From positions 51,745-115,744 of the forward strand of contig JAPYUT010000005.1 in assembly GCA_029940475.1 (NCBI GenBank): DNA of 64,000 nt, written 5' to 3'. Shown piece after piece: positions 9,689-19,126 of the stretch. A program made the position numbers and the translations under genes. Within the stretch, counting starts at the first letter, position 1. Every line of letters starts with the position of its first letter. The stretch comes from Verrucomicrobiales bacterium (GTDB lineage Bacteria; Verrucomicrobiota; Verrucomicrobiia; Verrucomicrobiales; DEV007). Below the pieces are notes generated by a model that was not told the DNA's origin, ran no database searches, and was given only the letters and a program-made list of their open reading frames with translations.

Positions 9689-12600
9689 ATGCCGAGACGC
9701 AAAATCGCCAATAGAACAACCCGGGCAACCGGCAAGGGCACCAAGAATACAGCGCGAGCCAATAGCAGTCGCGACATTATCCTGCGCGGGGTAAGGCAGA
9801 ACAATCTCAAGGGCTTCGATCTCTGCTTACCGATAGGAAAACTCATTGTTGTTACAGGACCGAGTGGCAGCGGCAAGTCCTCGCTCGCCTTTCAGACGAT
9901 CTATGCTGAGGGTCAGCGGCGTTACATCGAGACCTTTTCACCCTATACGCGTCAATTTTTTGAGCGCATGGATAAACCCCGGGTGGATGAGGTCGCGGGG
10001 ATTCCTCCCGCCATCGCCATCGAGCAGGGCAATGCTGTACGCACAACGCGCTCGACAGTTGGCACGCTTACCGAAATAAACGATTATCTGAAGCTTGCCT
10101 TTCCGCGCCTGGCCACGGCGCAGTGTCCCGAGTGTTCCGCTGAGATTAGCCCGGCTACTGCTGAAGATGCTGTTCGTTATGCAGTTGAACGGCTTGTTGG
10201 CAAATCACTGCTGGTTGTATTCAGTGTCGCGGCACCTCCGGGCACAGTGCCGACAGAGTTTTTTGCGTTCCTGCACTCACAGGGGTACCTGCGCGTGTTT
10301 GTCGCGGGCACACTTTACCGCACAGATGAACCGGGAACTTATTCCCGCAGGAAATTACCCGCAATGGTGTGCGTGGTACAGGATCGAATCAAAATCAGCC
10401 GGGGGATTAAAATGCGCGCCCGTCTTGCTGAAGCCGTTGAGATGGCCCTTACCCTGGGCAAAGGGAAAGTGACCTTGATCAACAGGGAAAACGGCAAGCA
10501 ACATGTCTTTTCACGTGGCTGGCACTGTGCATCCTGCGACTTGCCTCTTCGCGGCCCCTCACCCGGTCTTTTTTCCTTTAATAATCCACTTGGAGCCTGT
10601 CCTGATTGTCGTGGCTTCGGGAGAACGCTGGGGATTGATCTTTCCCGTGCGTTACCTGATCATTCATTGTCGATTGAAGACGGTGTTGTCAGGGCTTTTC
10701 AGGGCGAACGCGGCAGGGAATGCCGGGAGGATTTACTGCGCTGTGCCGGCATACGCGGCGTGAATCCCTCAACTCCTTTTGGAGATTTATCGAAAGCTGA
10801 TCAAAAGTGGATTCTTTACGGTGAGAAAAGTGATGCTGAAAACAACTGGCAACGTGGGCGCTGGTACGGGGTGCAGGGTTTTTTTGATTGGCTGGAAACA
10901 AAATCATACAGGATGCATGTCCGTGTTTTCCTTAGCCGCTACAGGTGCTATTCCACCTGTAAGGCCTGCCGTGGCACCCGGCTGCAACCCGAAGCATTGA
11001 ACTATAGGGTCAACGGCATGACCCTGCCGGATTTTTGGGCCATGCCGATTGTAAGCCTCTCAGCTGAAGTGTTGCAGATCAGCAGGGAAAAATTACCGCT
11101 TGATCCAACCACGAGCCTGATTCTCGGTGAAATTCAAAACCGACTTTCCTACCTTATCCGTGTTGGTCTTTCCTACCTCAACCTTGACCGCACGGCACGA
11201 TCTCTTTCCGGCGGGGAATTACAGAGAGTCCACCTGACTACCTGTCTTGGAGCTTCTCTGGTAAATACACTTTTTGTGCTTGATGAACCGAGCATTGGCT
11301 TACATCCCCGCGATACGAGGCGGTTGATCGAGATCATGAAGAGCCTGCGCGATGCCGGCAACACGGTGCTTGTTGTCGAGCATGAGGAAAGTGTTATCCG
11401 GGCGGCTGACCATGTGGTGGATGTCGGGCCGGGGAGAGGAGAGAACGGAGGAGAATTGGTCTATGAGGGACCGCCGATGGAAACCCCCGTTGAGGGCTCC
11501 CTGACTTCTCAATACCTGAGCGGGCAGCTCGAAATCAAGGTTCCCCATAAGCGACGAAAACCAAACCGGGCACAAATGCTGCGCATCATTGGCGCAACCC
11601 ACAACAACCTTAAAAAAATCAACATTGATATTCCACTCGCCCGGCTTGTCTGTATTTCCGGCGTTTCTGGATCGGGCAAGTCAACGTTAATAAACGATGT
11701 CGTTTATAGAAATCTAGTCCGTGACCGTGGCGAAGTTACCGACGAGCCGCCCGGGCAGGTAAAGGCTATCAGGGGAGCGGGACAGATTGGCGAAATTGTG
11801 CTGGTCGATCAATCTCCCCTTTCCCGGACACCACGCTCAACGCCGGTTGTTTATGTCGGCGCCTTTGAGCATGTGCGTGCACTGTTTGCCGAGACGCCGG
11901 AGGCCAGGGCAGCAGGGCATAAGCCCGGTTATTTCAGCTTTAACTCAGGTTCTGGTCGCTGCGGCCGCTGTTCCGGGAATGGCTTTGAGAAGGTTGAAAT
12001 GCAGTTTCTTTCTGATCTTTATGTAAGGTGCCCGGAATGTGAGGGGAAGCGCTATACCCGCGCCACATTGGAAATTCTTCTCGAGACCAAATCAATCCAT
12101 GACATTCTTGAATTCACCGTGGCATCCGCCCTTGTCTTTTTTAAGGCACGGGATGATAAAAAATCCACCAAAGTGGCCAGTGCCCTGGAATCTCTGGCAG
12201 AGGTTGGCCTTGGTTATTTAAAGCTTGGACAACCGCTTAATACCCTCAGCGGAGGTGAGAGCCAGCGCTTAAAGCTCGTGGCACACCTGCTGCAGCCCAA
12301 AAGAAAAAAACAGGAAGGCCGCCGGCGTTCGGATCTCCTGCTTTTTGATGAGCCCACCACGGGCCTGCACTTTGATGATATTCGAATGTTAATTGCCGTC
12401 TTTCAGCGGCTGGTTGATGCCGGCAAAAGTGTCATTGTCATCGAGCATAACACCGATGTCATAAAATGTGCCGACCATGTGATTGATCTTGGGCCTGAAG
12501 GGGGAGAACTGGGCGGGGGGATTGTAGGGGCAGGAACTCCGGAGGAAATAGCACTGCTTAGCTCGAGCCACACCGGAGCATGGCTAAAGATGGCTCTCGA

Positions 12601-15328
12601 AGGAGCCGGCCGGGGGGCAAGGCTGAAACAGAAAAAAACCGGGAAGAGCCGCCCAGAAGAGGGATCATCCCGCCGGCGTTCCAGTTTGGCGATTGAGGTT
12701 CATGGCGCGCGTGAGCACAACCTTAAGGACATAAACGTCTCCATTCCCCGTGATGCCATGACGGTGATTACCGGTTTGTCGGGGTCCGGTAAGTCCACAC
12801 TGGCTTTTAATATTGTGTTTGCTGAGGGGCAGCGCCGTTTTCTCGACAGCATGTCGGCATATGCGCGCCAGTTTGTGCAGCAGATGGAAAAGCCGGATGT
12901 CGATGCAGTGTCCGGATTGCCTCCGACAGTTGCTATTGAGCAAAGGGTTAGCCGTGGCGGGTGCAAGTCAACAGTAGCTACAGTTACCGAGGTGTATCAT
13001 TTTTTACGCCTGCTCTTTGCCAAGGCAGGTATTCAGTATTGCCCGGAGTGCGGGCTTGCTGTTGAGAAGCAAAGCGTTACTGCCATTGTGGCGGGGATTC
13101 GCGATTTGATCAAGAAAGGCCCGCAGCATCTCATGGCCCCGATGATCAGGGCCCGGAAAGGATTCCACACCGATATCGCAGCATGGGCACACCGACAGGG
13201 CATAACCAGCCTCTTCGTTGACGGTAAATTCAAGTCCAGTGACAATTTCACCAAGCTTGAGCGCTTCAAGGAACACACTATCGATGCGATAATATCCGAT
13301 TTTACCGCTGAGAGTAGACTGGCCGATATTACTGCGGGCGTTGCCAGGGCACTGCAATATGGCCGCGGCACTGCCCGACTGCTTGATGAAGACAACAATA
13401 TAACTGTCCTCAGTTCGGAAATGTCGTGTCCCGGATGTGCACGGGCTTTTGATGAACTTGACCCCCGCCTGTTCTCATACAATAGCCCTCACGGGTGGTG
13501 TGCCACCTGCCGGGGGTACGGTTATATTGTTCCCGGGTCGGGTTGTAATCACCACCAACATGATTCTATTTCAGCCGCTGAGATTGAGGAAGAGGTCCGC
13601 AGAACCCGCCTGGGCCATGATGAAAAAAAACCTTGTCCTGCCTGTGATGGTGCCCGCCTTAATCCAATTGCTCGCAGCGTATGGATTGAGGAATCCACCA
13701 TTGATTCCATGGGTCTTTTGTCGGCCAGCGAGGCGCGCGCGGTAATTACCGGCTTCACCTTCAAGGGGACGAGGGCAATTATTGCGCGGGACATCATAAA
13801 AGAGATAGACCAGCGGCTACATTTTCTTGAGAAAGTTGGCCTCGGTTACCTTGGCCTTGATCGCAGCGCGACGACCTTGAGCGGTGGAGAAAGTCAGCGG
13901 ATTCGGCTGGCCGCCCAGCTTGGGTCCAATCTGCGTGGGGTTCTTTATGTCCTTGATGAGCCGACCATCGGGCTGCATTCGCGAGACAAGGACACCCTTT
14001 TGGATACCCTTGCCGCACTGCGCGATCAGGGTAACAGCCTTGTTGTTGTGGAACATGATGAAGCGACCATTAAACGTGCCGATCATCTTATTGACCTTGG
14101 TCCCGGGGCAGGGAAAGGGGGCGGCGAGGTGGTTTATAAAGGCAAGGTTGAAAACGGCGCCGGCAACAGAGCCTTTATGAAATCCCCCACTTTGCGTGCG
14201 CTTAGCAACCCGCTTGTGCATCCGGTGCGTGGCTCGCGGCGAAAACTTCCCGCAAAAAATGCAAGGACCGGGTGGCTTCGCGTGAAAGGGGCCAGTTCCA
14301 ACAACCTTAAAAATATCAATGTCAATGTGCCCCTTGGTCGGCTTACTGTGCTCTCCGGCGTTTCCGGTAGCGGGAAAAGTTCTTTAATGAGGGGAGTGAT
14401 CAAGCCGGCGGTTGATCTGAAGTTGAAGAAGAGAAGTCCGGGATTTTCACGGTCTTTGGCCTCTGGCACAAAGAAAAAATGGAAGTCGATTAGTGGCACG
14501 GAAACGATTGCGGCCGTTTACGAGGTTGATCAGGCACCGATCGGTAAGACCAGCCGCTCAACACCTGCTACCTATGTCAAGATTTTTGACGAGGTGCGTA
14601 AATTATTTGCCGCGAGCCCGGAAGCGCGTGTGCGCGGCTTTGATGCATCGCGATTTTCTTTCAATAATGCCGGGGGACGCTGCGAGACCTGTCGCGGCAA
14701 TGGTCGCATCAAGCTGGAGATGAATTTTTTACCGTCCTCCTGGATTGATTGTGATGATTGTCGCGGGGCGCGTTATAATCCCGCGACGCTTGAGATTTAT
14801 TACAACAGCAAAAATATTGCAGAGGTTATGGCAATGGGGATCAGTGAAGCGCGAGATTTTTTTGCCGCACACACGAAAATTTATATTACCCTCCAGTTGC
14901 TTTGTGATTCCGGTCTTGGTTATCTCAGCCTGGGTCAACCGAGTCCTACCTTAAGTGGTGGCGAGGCACAGCGCATCAAGCTTATCGCTGAGATTCGCAA
15001 GGGCCAGACACGCGCCCGTAATGCACGGCTAAAGGGCATTAAAGGAGGCGCATCGAACCTTTACCTTATCGAGGAGCCGACCATTGGCTTGCATCAGGCT
15101 GACGTACAAAACCTCATCGATATTCTGCATACCCTTGTTGACGAGGGACACACGGTTGTGGTTATTGAACACAGCAATGAAATCATAGCCGAAGCTGACT
15201 ACCTTATTGACATCGGTCCCGAGGCCGGAGACGAAGGCGGTGAACTTGTTGCCAGCGGTACACCCGAGCAGGTGTGCGCCTCAAAAGTCAGCCGGACGGC
15301 ACCATTTCTCCGGCAAGTGCTTGCTTAA
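9689..15328 (+). CDS. uvrA: Double-length excinuclease ABC subunit A
   Basis: The protein has 1879 residues, about twice a normal UvrA (940), because two complete UvrA units are fused. Each unit carries two ABC ATPases. Walker A motifs lie near residues 56 (GPSGSGKSS), 657 (GVSGSGKST), 1028 (GLSGSGKST) and 1556 (GVSGSGKSS), with matching LSGGE-Q signatures. Cysteine pairs for zinc modules occur in both halves (CPECSAEI, CPDCRGFG, CGRCSGNGF, CPECG, CETCRGNG). UvrA scans DNA for lesions and loads UvrB in nucleotide excision repair. It normally works as a homodimer, so this chain could be a pseudo-dimer. Double UvrA proteins are known in Chlamydiae and some relatives. The two halves are diverged, not a recent duplication. 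The start is an ATG with no clear Shine-Dalgarno. Confidence 0.95.
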   Translation: MPRRKIANRTTRATGKGTKNTARANSSRDIILRGVRQNNLKGFDLCLPIGKLIVVTGPSGSGKSSLAFQTIYAEGQRRYIETFSPYTRQFFERMDKPRVDEVAGIPPAIAIEQGNAVRTTRSTVGTLTEINDYLKLAFPRLATAQCPECSAEISPATAEDAVRYAVERLVGKSLLVVFSVAAPPGTVPTEFFAFLHSQGYLRVFVAGTLYRTDEPGTYSRRKLPAMVCVVQDRIKISRGIKMRARLAEAVEMALTLGKGKVTLINRENGKQHVFSRGWHCASCDLPLRGPSPGLFSFNNPLGACPDCRGFGRTLGIDLSRALPDHSLSIEDGVVRAFQGERGRECREDLLRCAGIRGVNPSTPFGDLSKADQKWILYGEKSDAENNWQRGRWYGVQGFFDWLETKSYRMHVRVFLSRYRCYSTCKACRGTRLQPEALNYRVNGMTLPDFWAMPIVSLSAEVLQISREKLPLDPTTSLILGEIQNRLSYLIRVGLSYLNLDRTARSLSGGELQRVHLTTCLGASLVNTLFVLDEPSIGLHPRDTRRLIEIMKSLRDAGNTVLVVEHEESVIRAADHVVDVGPGRGENGGELVYEGPPMETPVEGSLTSQYLSGQLEIKVPHKRRKPNRAQMLRIIGATHNNLKKINIDIPLARLVCISGVSGSGKSTLINDVVYRNLVRDRGEVTDEPPGQVKAIRGAGQIGEIVLVDQSPLSRTPRSTPVVYVGAFEHVRALFAETPEARAAGHKPGYFSFNSGSGRCGRCSGNGFEKVEMQFLSDLYVRCPECEGKRYTRATLEILLETKSIHDILEFTVASALVFFKARDDKKSTKVASALESLAEVGLGYLKLGQPLNTLSGGESQRLKLVAHLLQPKRKKQEGRRRSDLLLFDEPTTGLHFDDIRMLIAVFQRLVDAGKSVIVIEHNTDVIKCADHVIDLGPEGGELGGGIVGAGTPEEIALLSSSHTGAWLKMALEGAGRGARLKQKKTGKSRPEEGSSRRRSSLAIEVHGAREHNLKDINVSIPRDAMTVITGLSGSGKSTLAFNIVFAEGQRRFLDSMSAYARQFVQQMEKPDVDAVSGLPPTVAIEQRVSRGGCKSTVATVTEVYHFLRLLFAKAGIQYCPECGLAVEKQSVTAIVAGIRDLIKKGPQHLMAPMIRARKGFHTDIAAWAHRQGITSLFVDGKFKSSDNFTKLERFKEHTIDAIISDFTAESRLADITAGVARALQYGRGTARLLDEDNNITVLSSEMSCPGCARAFDELDPRLFSYNSPHGWCATCRGYGYIVPGSGCNHHQHDSISAAEIEEEVRRTRLGHDEKKPCPACDGARLNPIARSVWIEESTIDSMGLLSASEARAVITGFTFKGTRAIIARDIIKEIDQRLHFLEKVGLGYLGLDRSATTLSGGESQRIRLAAQLGSNLRGVLYVLDEPTIGLHSRDKDTLLDTLAALRDQGNSLVVVEHDEATIKRADHLIDLGPGAGKGGGEVVYKGKVENGAGNRAFMKSPTLRALSNPLVHPVRGSRRKLPAKNARTGWLRVKGASSNNLKNINVNVPLGRLTVLSGVSGSGKSSLMRGVIKPAVDLKLKKRSPGFSRSLASGTKKKWKSISGTETIAAVYEVDQAPIGKTSRSTPATYVKIFDEVRKLFAASPEARVRGFDASRFSFNNAGGRCETCRGNGRIKLEMNFLPSSWIDCDDCRGARYNPATLEIYYNSKNIAEVMAMGISEARDFFAAHTKIYITLQLLCDSGLGYLSLGQPSPTLSGGEAQRIKLIAEIRKGQTRARNARLKGIKGGASNLYLIEEPTIGLHQADVQNLIDILHTLVDEGHTVVVIEHSNEIIAEADYLIDIGPEAGDEGGELVASGTPEQVCASKVSRTAPFLRQVLA

Positions 15329-15558
15329 TCGCAGGTTTTGCTAGCAGGTATTAGTCGTTTTGAGTGGCAAAAAATGCCGAATTGATCAAATTAAAGAAGA
15401 AAAGTAGCTAGTGGAGCCCTTGTGTTTAAAGGGGATTTGGCTGTTTTACTTAGACAACCTTGAATTTTAATAAAATATAGGCTTTATTGAGTTTCTGTCA
15501 TTAAAACAGGTTTCGCATGGCGATTCCTTGTCTCTAACTGGTTAACCAAATTTGACCC

Positions 15559-15999
15559 ATGGCTACCGGAATTCTCAGATTTTCACCTGACTTGGTGAAC
15601 ACATGGTTACTTAAGCAGTTGCGCCGTGTTTCGACTCCTTTAGTAAAAGGCAACACGCAAGCATCTCTCGTCGCGGAACCGCTTCAAGTTGATAGTGTAT
15701 TATCAGCTGATCAGGAAATCGTGACGCTCACCCACATGGCAAGGGAACTCGAGGCGGATTATGAATACGTTCTCAACAGCCTTAATAATGTCCATGGACG
15801 TAACCTTAATGATACCGGCAAGATTTTTGCCCAGCAGCTTGGTGATTTGGTCGTGGCATTGGAAACCGCTGATCATGAATCTGCCCGGGCAGTAGCAGGG
15901 CAGCTGTCTTTTGTTATTAGCGACATGCAGGCCAATATCCCTGCATGGGATTATATCCGCGGGCTGCAGTTACTCGTTAAGCGTTGCCGGCAACTGTAA
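15559..15999 (+). CDS. Small hypothetical protein
   Basis: I do not recognise this 146-residue protein. It is predicted to be largely helical, has no signal peptide or membrane helix, and is soluble with a central acidic stretch (MARELEADYEYVLNSLNNVHG). It starts at ATG 15559 after a 230-base AT-richer gap that follows uvrA. It ends convergently with the cupredoxin-fusion gene. Length and codon use look like a real gene, but no function can be assigned. Confidence 0.6.
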   Translation: MATGILRFSPDLVNTWLLKQLRRVSTPLVKGNTQASLVAEPLQVDSVLSADQEIVTLTHMARELEADYEYVLNSLNNVHGRNLNDTGKIFAQQLGDLVVALETADHESARAVAGQLSFVISDMQANIPAWDYIRGLQLLVKRCRQL

Positions 16000-16113
16000 A
16001 GTTAACCGTAAAGAGCCGCTTAACCGCGCCGCCGCCATTATTTTAAACTCAAGGGCTCGTTACCGGTGCGGTTGGCCATGCGAACCTGTTATCTTTTGCT
16101 TGTAACAGATGCC

Positions 16114-16140
16114 CCAACGGCCTGCAGGGCCTGATTTTAT
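16114..16140 (+). terminator. Weak terminator-like hairpin
   Basis: A GGCC-TGCAG-GGCC hairpin is followed by TGATTTTATTTT just after the small gene ending at 15999. It overlaps the end of the convergent gene. The stem is only four base pairs, so this is tentative. Confidence 0.25.
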
Positions 16141-18989
16141 TTTAAGACCTGCATTATGCCGCTCATTACCTGCCAGTGGCCGGGGAAAGTGCAAAGGAAT
16201 TCATAGTTTCCGGGATTGGCCGGCGCAGTGAAATTGAGTGTTTCAGATTGCCCGAGTTCAAGCATCTTGGTGCCGATTAGAATCTTGTCGTTCTTGGGCG
16301 CCTGCTTGAGGGCGGCTTGTCCCATGGTGATTGCCTGATTGCCAACCTCGGCCTTGGCTCCGGGCTGCACGATCAGGAAATTATGCGGAATAACCTCGGC
16401 GTTATGGAACGTGAGCTTTACCTTACTGCCGGCCTTGACCTTGAATTCCGTGAGGTTGTATTTGAGCTGCTCGGGAATGGTGGAGAGCTCAACTTCAGTA
16501 GTATTGCCTTTTACCTCCACGCGTGCCGGCGGTACCTTTTGCTTCTCTACAACAGCCAGGGCACCACCGCCGCGGGTAAAGTCGACTTTATACCAGTAGT
16601 GCTGCACGGTCTTTGCCGCGCGCACAACATGCGGATCACCACTTACAAGCAGTGCGCCCAACAGGGCATCGTCCATGACATTGTGTGCCTGCATTACCCA
16701 GAGAGCTTCCAGCATATGGTGGGCCTCGTCCGGCTTACCGGCATCAAACTGCTTTACCCAGTTCTTCGCCGCGGCCACCACCTGATCAGTGGCATGCTCG
16801 CTCAGTTCAATACGGGTGCGTGAGCGCACCCCGTCGATGGGGTGCTTGAGATTGTCGAATAAGGTTGTGATTGGCTGGCCGTCAATGGCAACGGGCTTCT
16901 GCAGTGGTTTCTTGGTGTAGACCATGCGGTAGACACGGCCGTGTGCGTGGTCCCGGTTGGGGTCACGGACATTGTGTTGCATGTGGCCGATGATGACGTT
17001 GTGCCAGTCGGAGATGTAAAGCGCTCCGTCAGAGCCGAAATCCGCATCCGAGGGGCGAACGTTGCGGTCATCCGAGACAAACAGGTCGCCGAGAGGCGTG
17101 CCATTGGCCTCCCCGGTATCGGCGTTGCGATCAAGCTTGTAATGTTTCAGCCCGAGGAAGCCGATCGTATTACAGAGCATAAAGCACTGCTGTTTGTCAT
17201 CGGGGAAGTTGGCACTGGAGATGATGCCGCTGGAGGCGACAGGCCGGACTTCTTTCCTGAGGAGTCCGCGCATCTTGAAGCCATTGCCATTGGCCACCAC
17301 CTGGTAGGAACGACCCCCGGTGCCATCGGTGGCGTAGTGGTAGCCCCAGCGGTCGAAACTGATACCGTGCGGGTTCGGGCTGTTGCCGGCGTGAATGTTA
17401 AAGGTATGCGTGCGCGGGTTGAAGCGATACATGGCAGAGGAGCCATCCTTGCGTGGCGCGGTCCACGGTGTCTCGATATTGCTGACGTGGAATACCCCGC
17501 GCTGGTAGTAGAGTCCGCCGTCAGGGCCATACTGGAAGTTATTCATCGCGTGGTGGGTGTCGGCAGAGTCGATACCACCGAGCATGTTGATGCGCACATC
17601 GGCCACATCATCGCCGTCGGTATCCTTCAAGAACCAGATGTTGGGAGCGGATCCGACCAGGACACCGCCGTTCCAGAACTCAAATCCGGTGGGGTTATGC
17701 ACCTTGGCAAAAGTGATCACCTTGTCAGCCACCCCGTCCCGGTTCTCATCAGGGAGAATGAGGAGCCGATCCTCCATTTCCTTAAGGGGCTCCCATTTAG
17801 GGTAGGTTTTCCAGGCTGCGACCCAGAGGCGCCCCTTGGTATCAACTGACATCTGTACCGGGTTAACCATTTCCGGGAACATGGTTTCGGAAGCAAAAAT
17901 ATTTAGCTTGAAGTCGTCAGGGGCACGAAGCTTCTTAAGTGTTTCCTCCGGGCTGAGGTAGGTAGCATTACCTTCCTTTTGAGCATTGGAACTCCTGCTC
18001 TTGCCACCAATGTTGGATTTTACCGCGACGGGTTTTGGGACATTATCGTCGTTGACCTTATAGTTGGAACCAAGGGCGGTGGCCCAGATTTTCGGGTCAC
18101 GATTGGCAGTCATGGCATCAAGCATTTTTAACTCGTGTCGCAACACGTCCGCATTGGACTGGTTGTCGACAAATCTCAGGCCTGATCGTCCGCCCCATAC
18201 ATCGTTACCGTCAGTGGCACGATAACGGTTGAACCAGTGCCAGTTTTTATCGAGAACAGTTGACCGCAGTTTTTCCAGGTCGTTGAGCGCCCTGGGATTT
18301 TTCCCCAGCAGGGCCTTTGCCGCAATAACCGCCAGGTGACCATTACCGAAGGGGCTGAGGTGAATACCGTTGATGGTTAATGGCTCCTTGGATTTGGCGT
18401 AGGTTGCCCCGGTAGGGGTGAAAAGGTCGACAAAAACGACCTTCTTGTCGGCAGCGACATCAGCGATGGCTTTTGTGTATTGCTTGAGATTCTTGTTGTT
18501 GGCCCTGCCGTCCGGGAGGTTGGGATCCTTGAGGTCTTCATGCGCGATCGGGGAGAACAGGACGAAGCGCGGGGCGGACTTGCCGTTGGGTTTCAGTTTT
18601 GCGTAGTTGTCGATCATTGCCGACAGGTCCTTCTTGAAACCTTCAATCCCCTTGTCGCCGGAGAATGACTCGTTGTAGCCGAAAAAAGCGAAGATTACGT
18701 CGGCGCCACAGGTTTTCAGGTAGTCCTCAGGCTTGGGAAAGCCTGAATTGCGTGGACGATTGTTGACCATGTCGCCACTGAAACCAAGGTTGCGGAAGGA
18801 GACATTAAGTCCCTTGAGTTCACTTTGCAGGACGGTTTCAAACCAGCCGTCATGTTGCATCCGGTCAGGCAGGCTGTTGCCGATCAGGCAAACGGTATCA
18901 CCCTTTTCAAATTTAAAGACAGCACGGGCTGGAGTATAAGCAGCAAACAGCAAGAGGGCGGCAAGAGCCGGAAAATGAATTTTTCGCAT
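16137..18989 (-). CDS. Secreted GDSL hydrolase / PVC-type dehydrogenase propeller / cupredoxin fusion
   Basis: The 950-residue protein has a signal peptide (residues 1-23). An SGNH/GDSL-like domain follows (about 30-240) with block I LIGNSL (Ser39), GFSGD, GYNES and a final NGIHLSP block. The middle (about 345-700) is the PVC 'membrane-bound dehydrogenase' propeller found in Pirellula and Verrucomicrobium proteins (FKLNIFASETMFPEMVNPVQMSVDTKGRLWV is its characteristic opening, here split by reading). Residues about 700-800 are helical. The last 110 residues form a cupredoxin with type-1 copper ligands His869, Cys933, His938 and Met942. Most relatives end in a CxxCH heme domain; here a copper domain takes its place. 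It is probably a periplasmic redox enzyme of unknown substrate. A TATAAC box lies six bases before the ATG. Confidence 0.88.
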   Translation of the reverse strand: MRKIHFPALAALLLFAAYTPARAVFKFEKGDTVCLIGNSLPDRMQHDGWFETVLQSELKGLNVSFRNLGFSGDMVNNRPRNSGFPKPEDYLKTCGADVIFAFFGYNESFSGDKGIEGFKKDLSAMIDNYAKLKPNGKSAPRFVLFSPIAHEDLKDPNLPDGRANNKNLKQYTKAIADVAADKKVVFVDLFTPTGATYAKSKEPLTINGIHLSPFGNGHLAVIAAKALLGKNPRALNDLEKLRSTVLDKNWHWFNRYRATDGNDVWGGRSGLRFVDNQSNADVLRHELKMLDAMTANRDPKIWATALGSNYKVNDDNVPKPVAVKSNIGGKSRSSNAQKEGNATYLSPEETLKKLRAPDDFKLNIFASETMFPEMVNPVQMSVDTKGRLWVAAWKTYPKWEPLKEMEDRLLILPDENRDGVADKVITFAKVHNPTGFEFWNGGVLVGSAPNIWFLKDTDGDDVADVRINMLGGIDSADTHHAMNNFQYGPDGGLYYQRGVFHVSNIETPWTAPRKDGSSAMYRFNPRTHTFNIHAGNSPNPHGISFDRWGYHYATDGTGGRSYQVVANGNGFKMRGLLRKEVRPVASSGIISSANFPDDKQQCFMLCNTIGFLGLKHYKLDRNADTGEANGTPLGDLFVSDDRNVRPSDADFGSDGALYISDWHNVIIGHMQHNVRDPNRDHAHGRVYRMVYTKKPLQKPVAIDGQPITTLFDNLKHPIDGVRSRTRIELSEHATDQVVAAAKNWVKQFDAGKPDEAHHMLEALWVMQAHNVMDDALLGALLVSGDPHVVRAAKTVQHYWYKVDFTRGGGALAVVEKQKVPPARVEVKGNTTEVELSTIPEQLKYNLTEFKVKAGSKVKLTFHNAEVIPHNFLIVQPGAKAEVGNQAITMGQAALKQAPKNDKILIGTKMLELGQSETLNFTAPANPGNYEFLCTFPGHWQVMSGIMQVLK

Positions 18990-19126
18990 GGTGCGGTTAT
19001 ACTACCAAATGAGCGGCACTGTTACTCAAAATTAATATATTTTTGCGGAAATTACCGCAAATTTTCCCAAGTCGGCGCAAATTTACCCTGTCCTAGTGGA
19101 AAAAACACGCATTACTGTTGCCTTCA

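Noticed and set aside
9689..15328. Two uvrA genes joined by assembly error
   Set aside because: The halves are diverged and the linker is open and basic without stop codons or start signals. The same double form is known in related phyla.
16941..17849. 302-residue plus-strand reading frame inside the cupredoxin-fusion gene
   Set aside because: It is a shadow frame. The opposite strand has clear domains, signal peptide and copper ligands.
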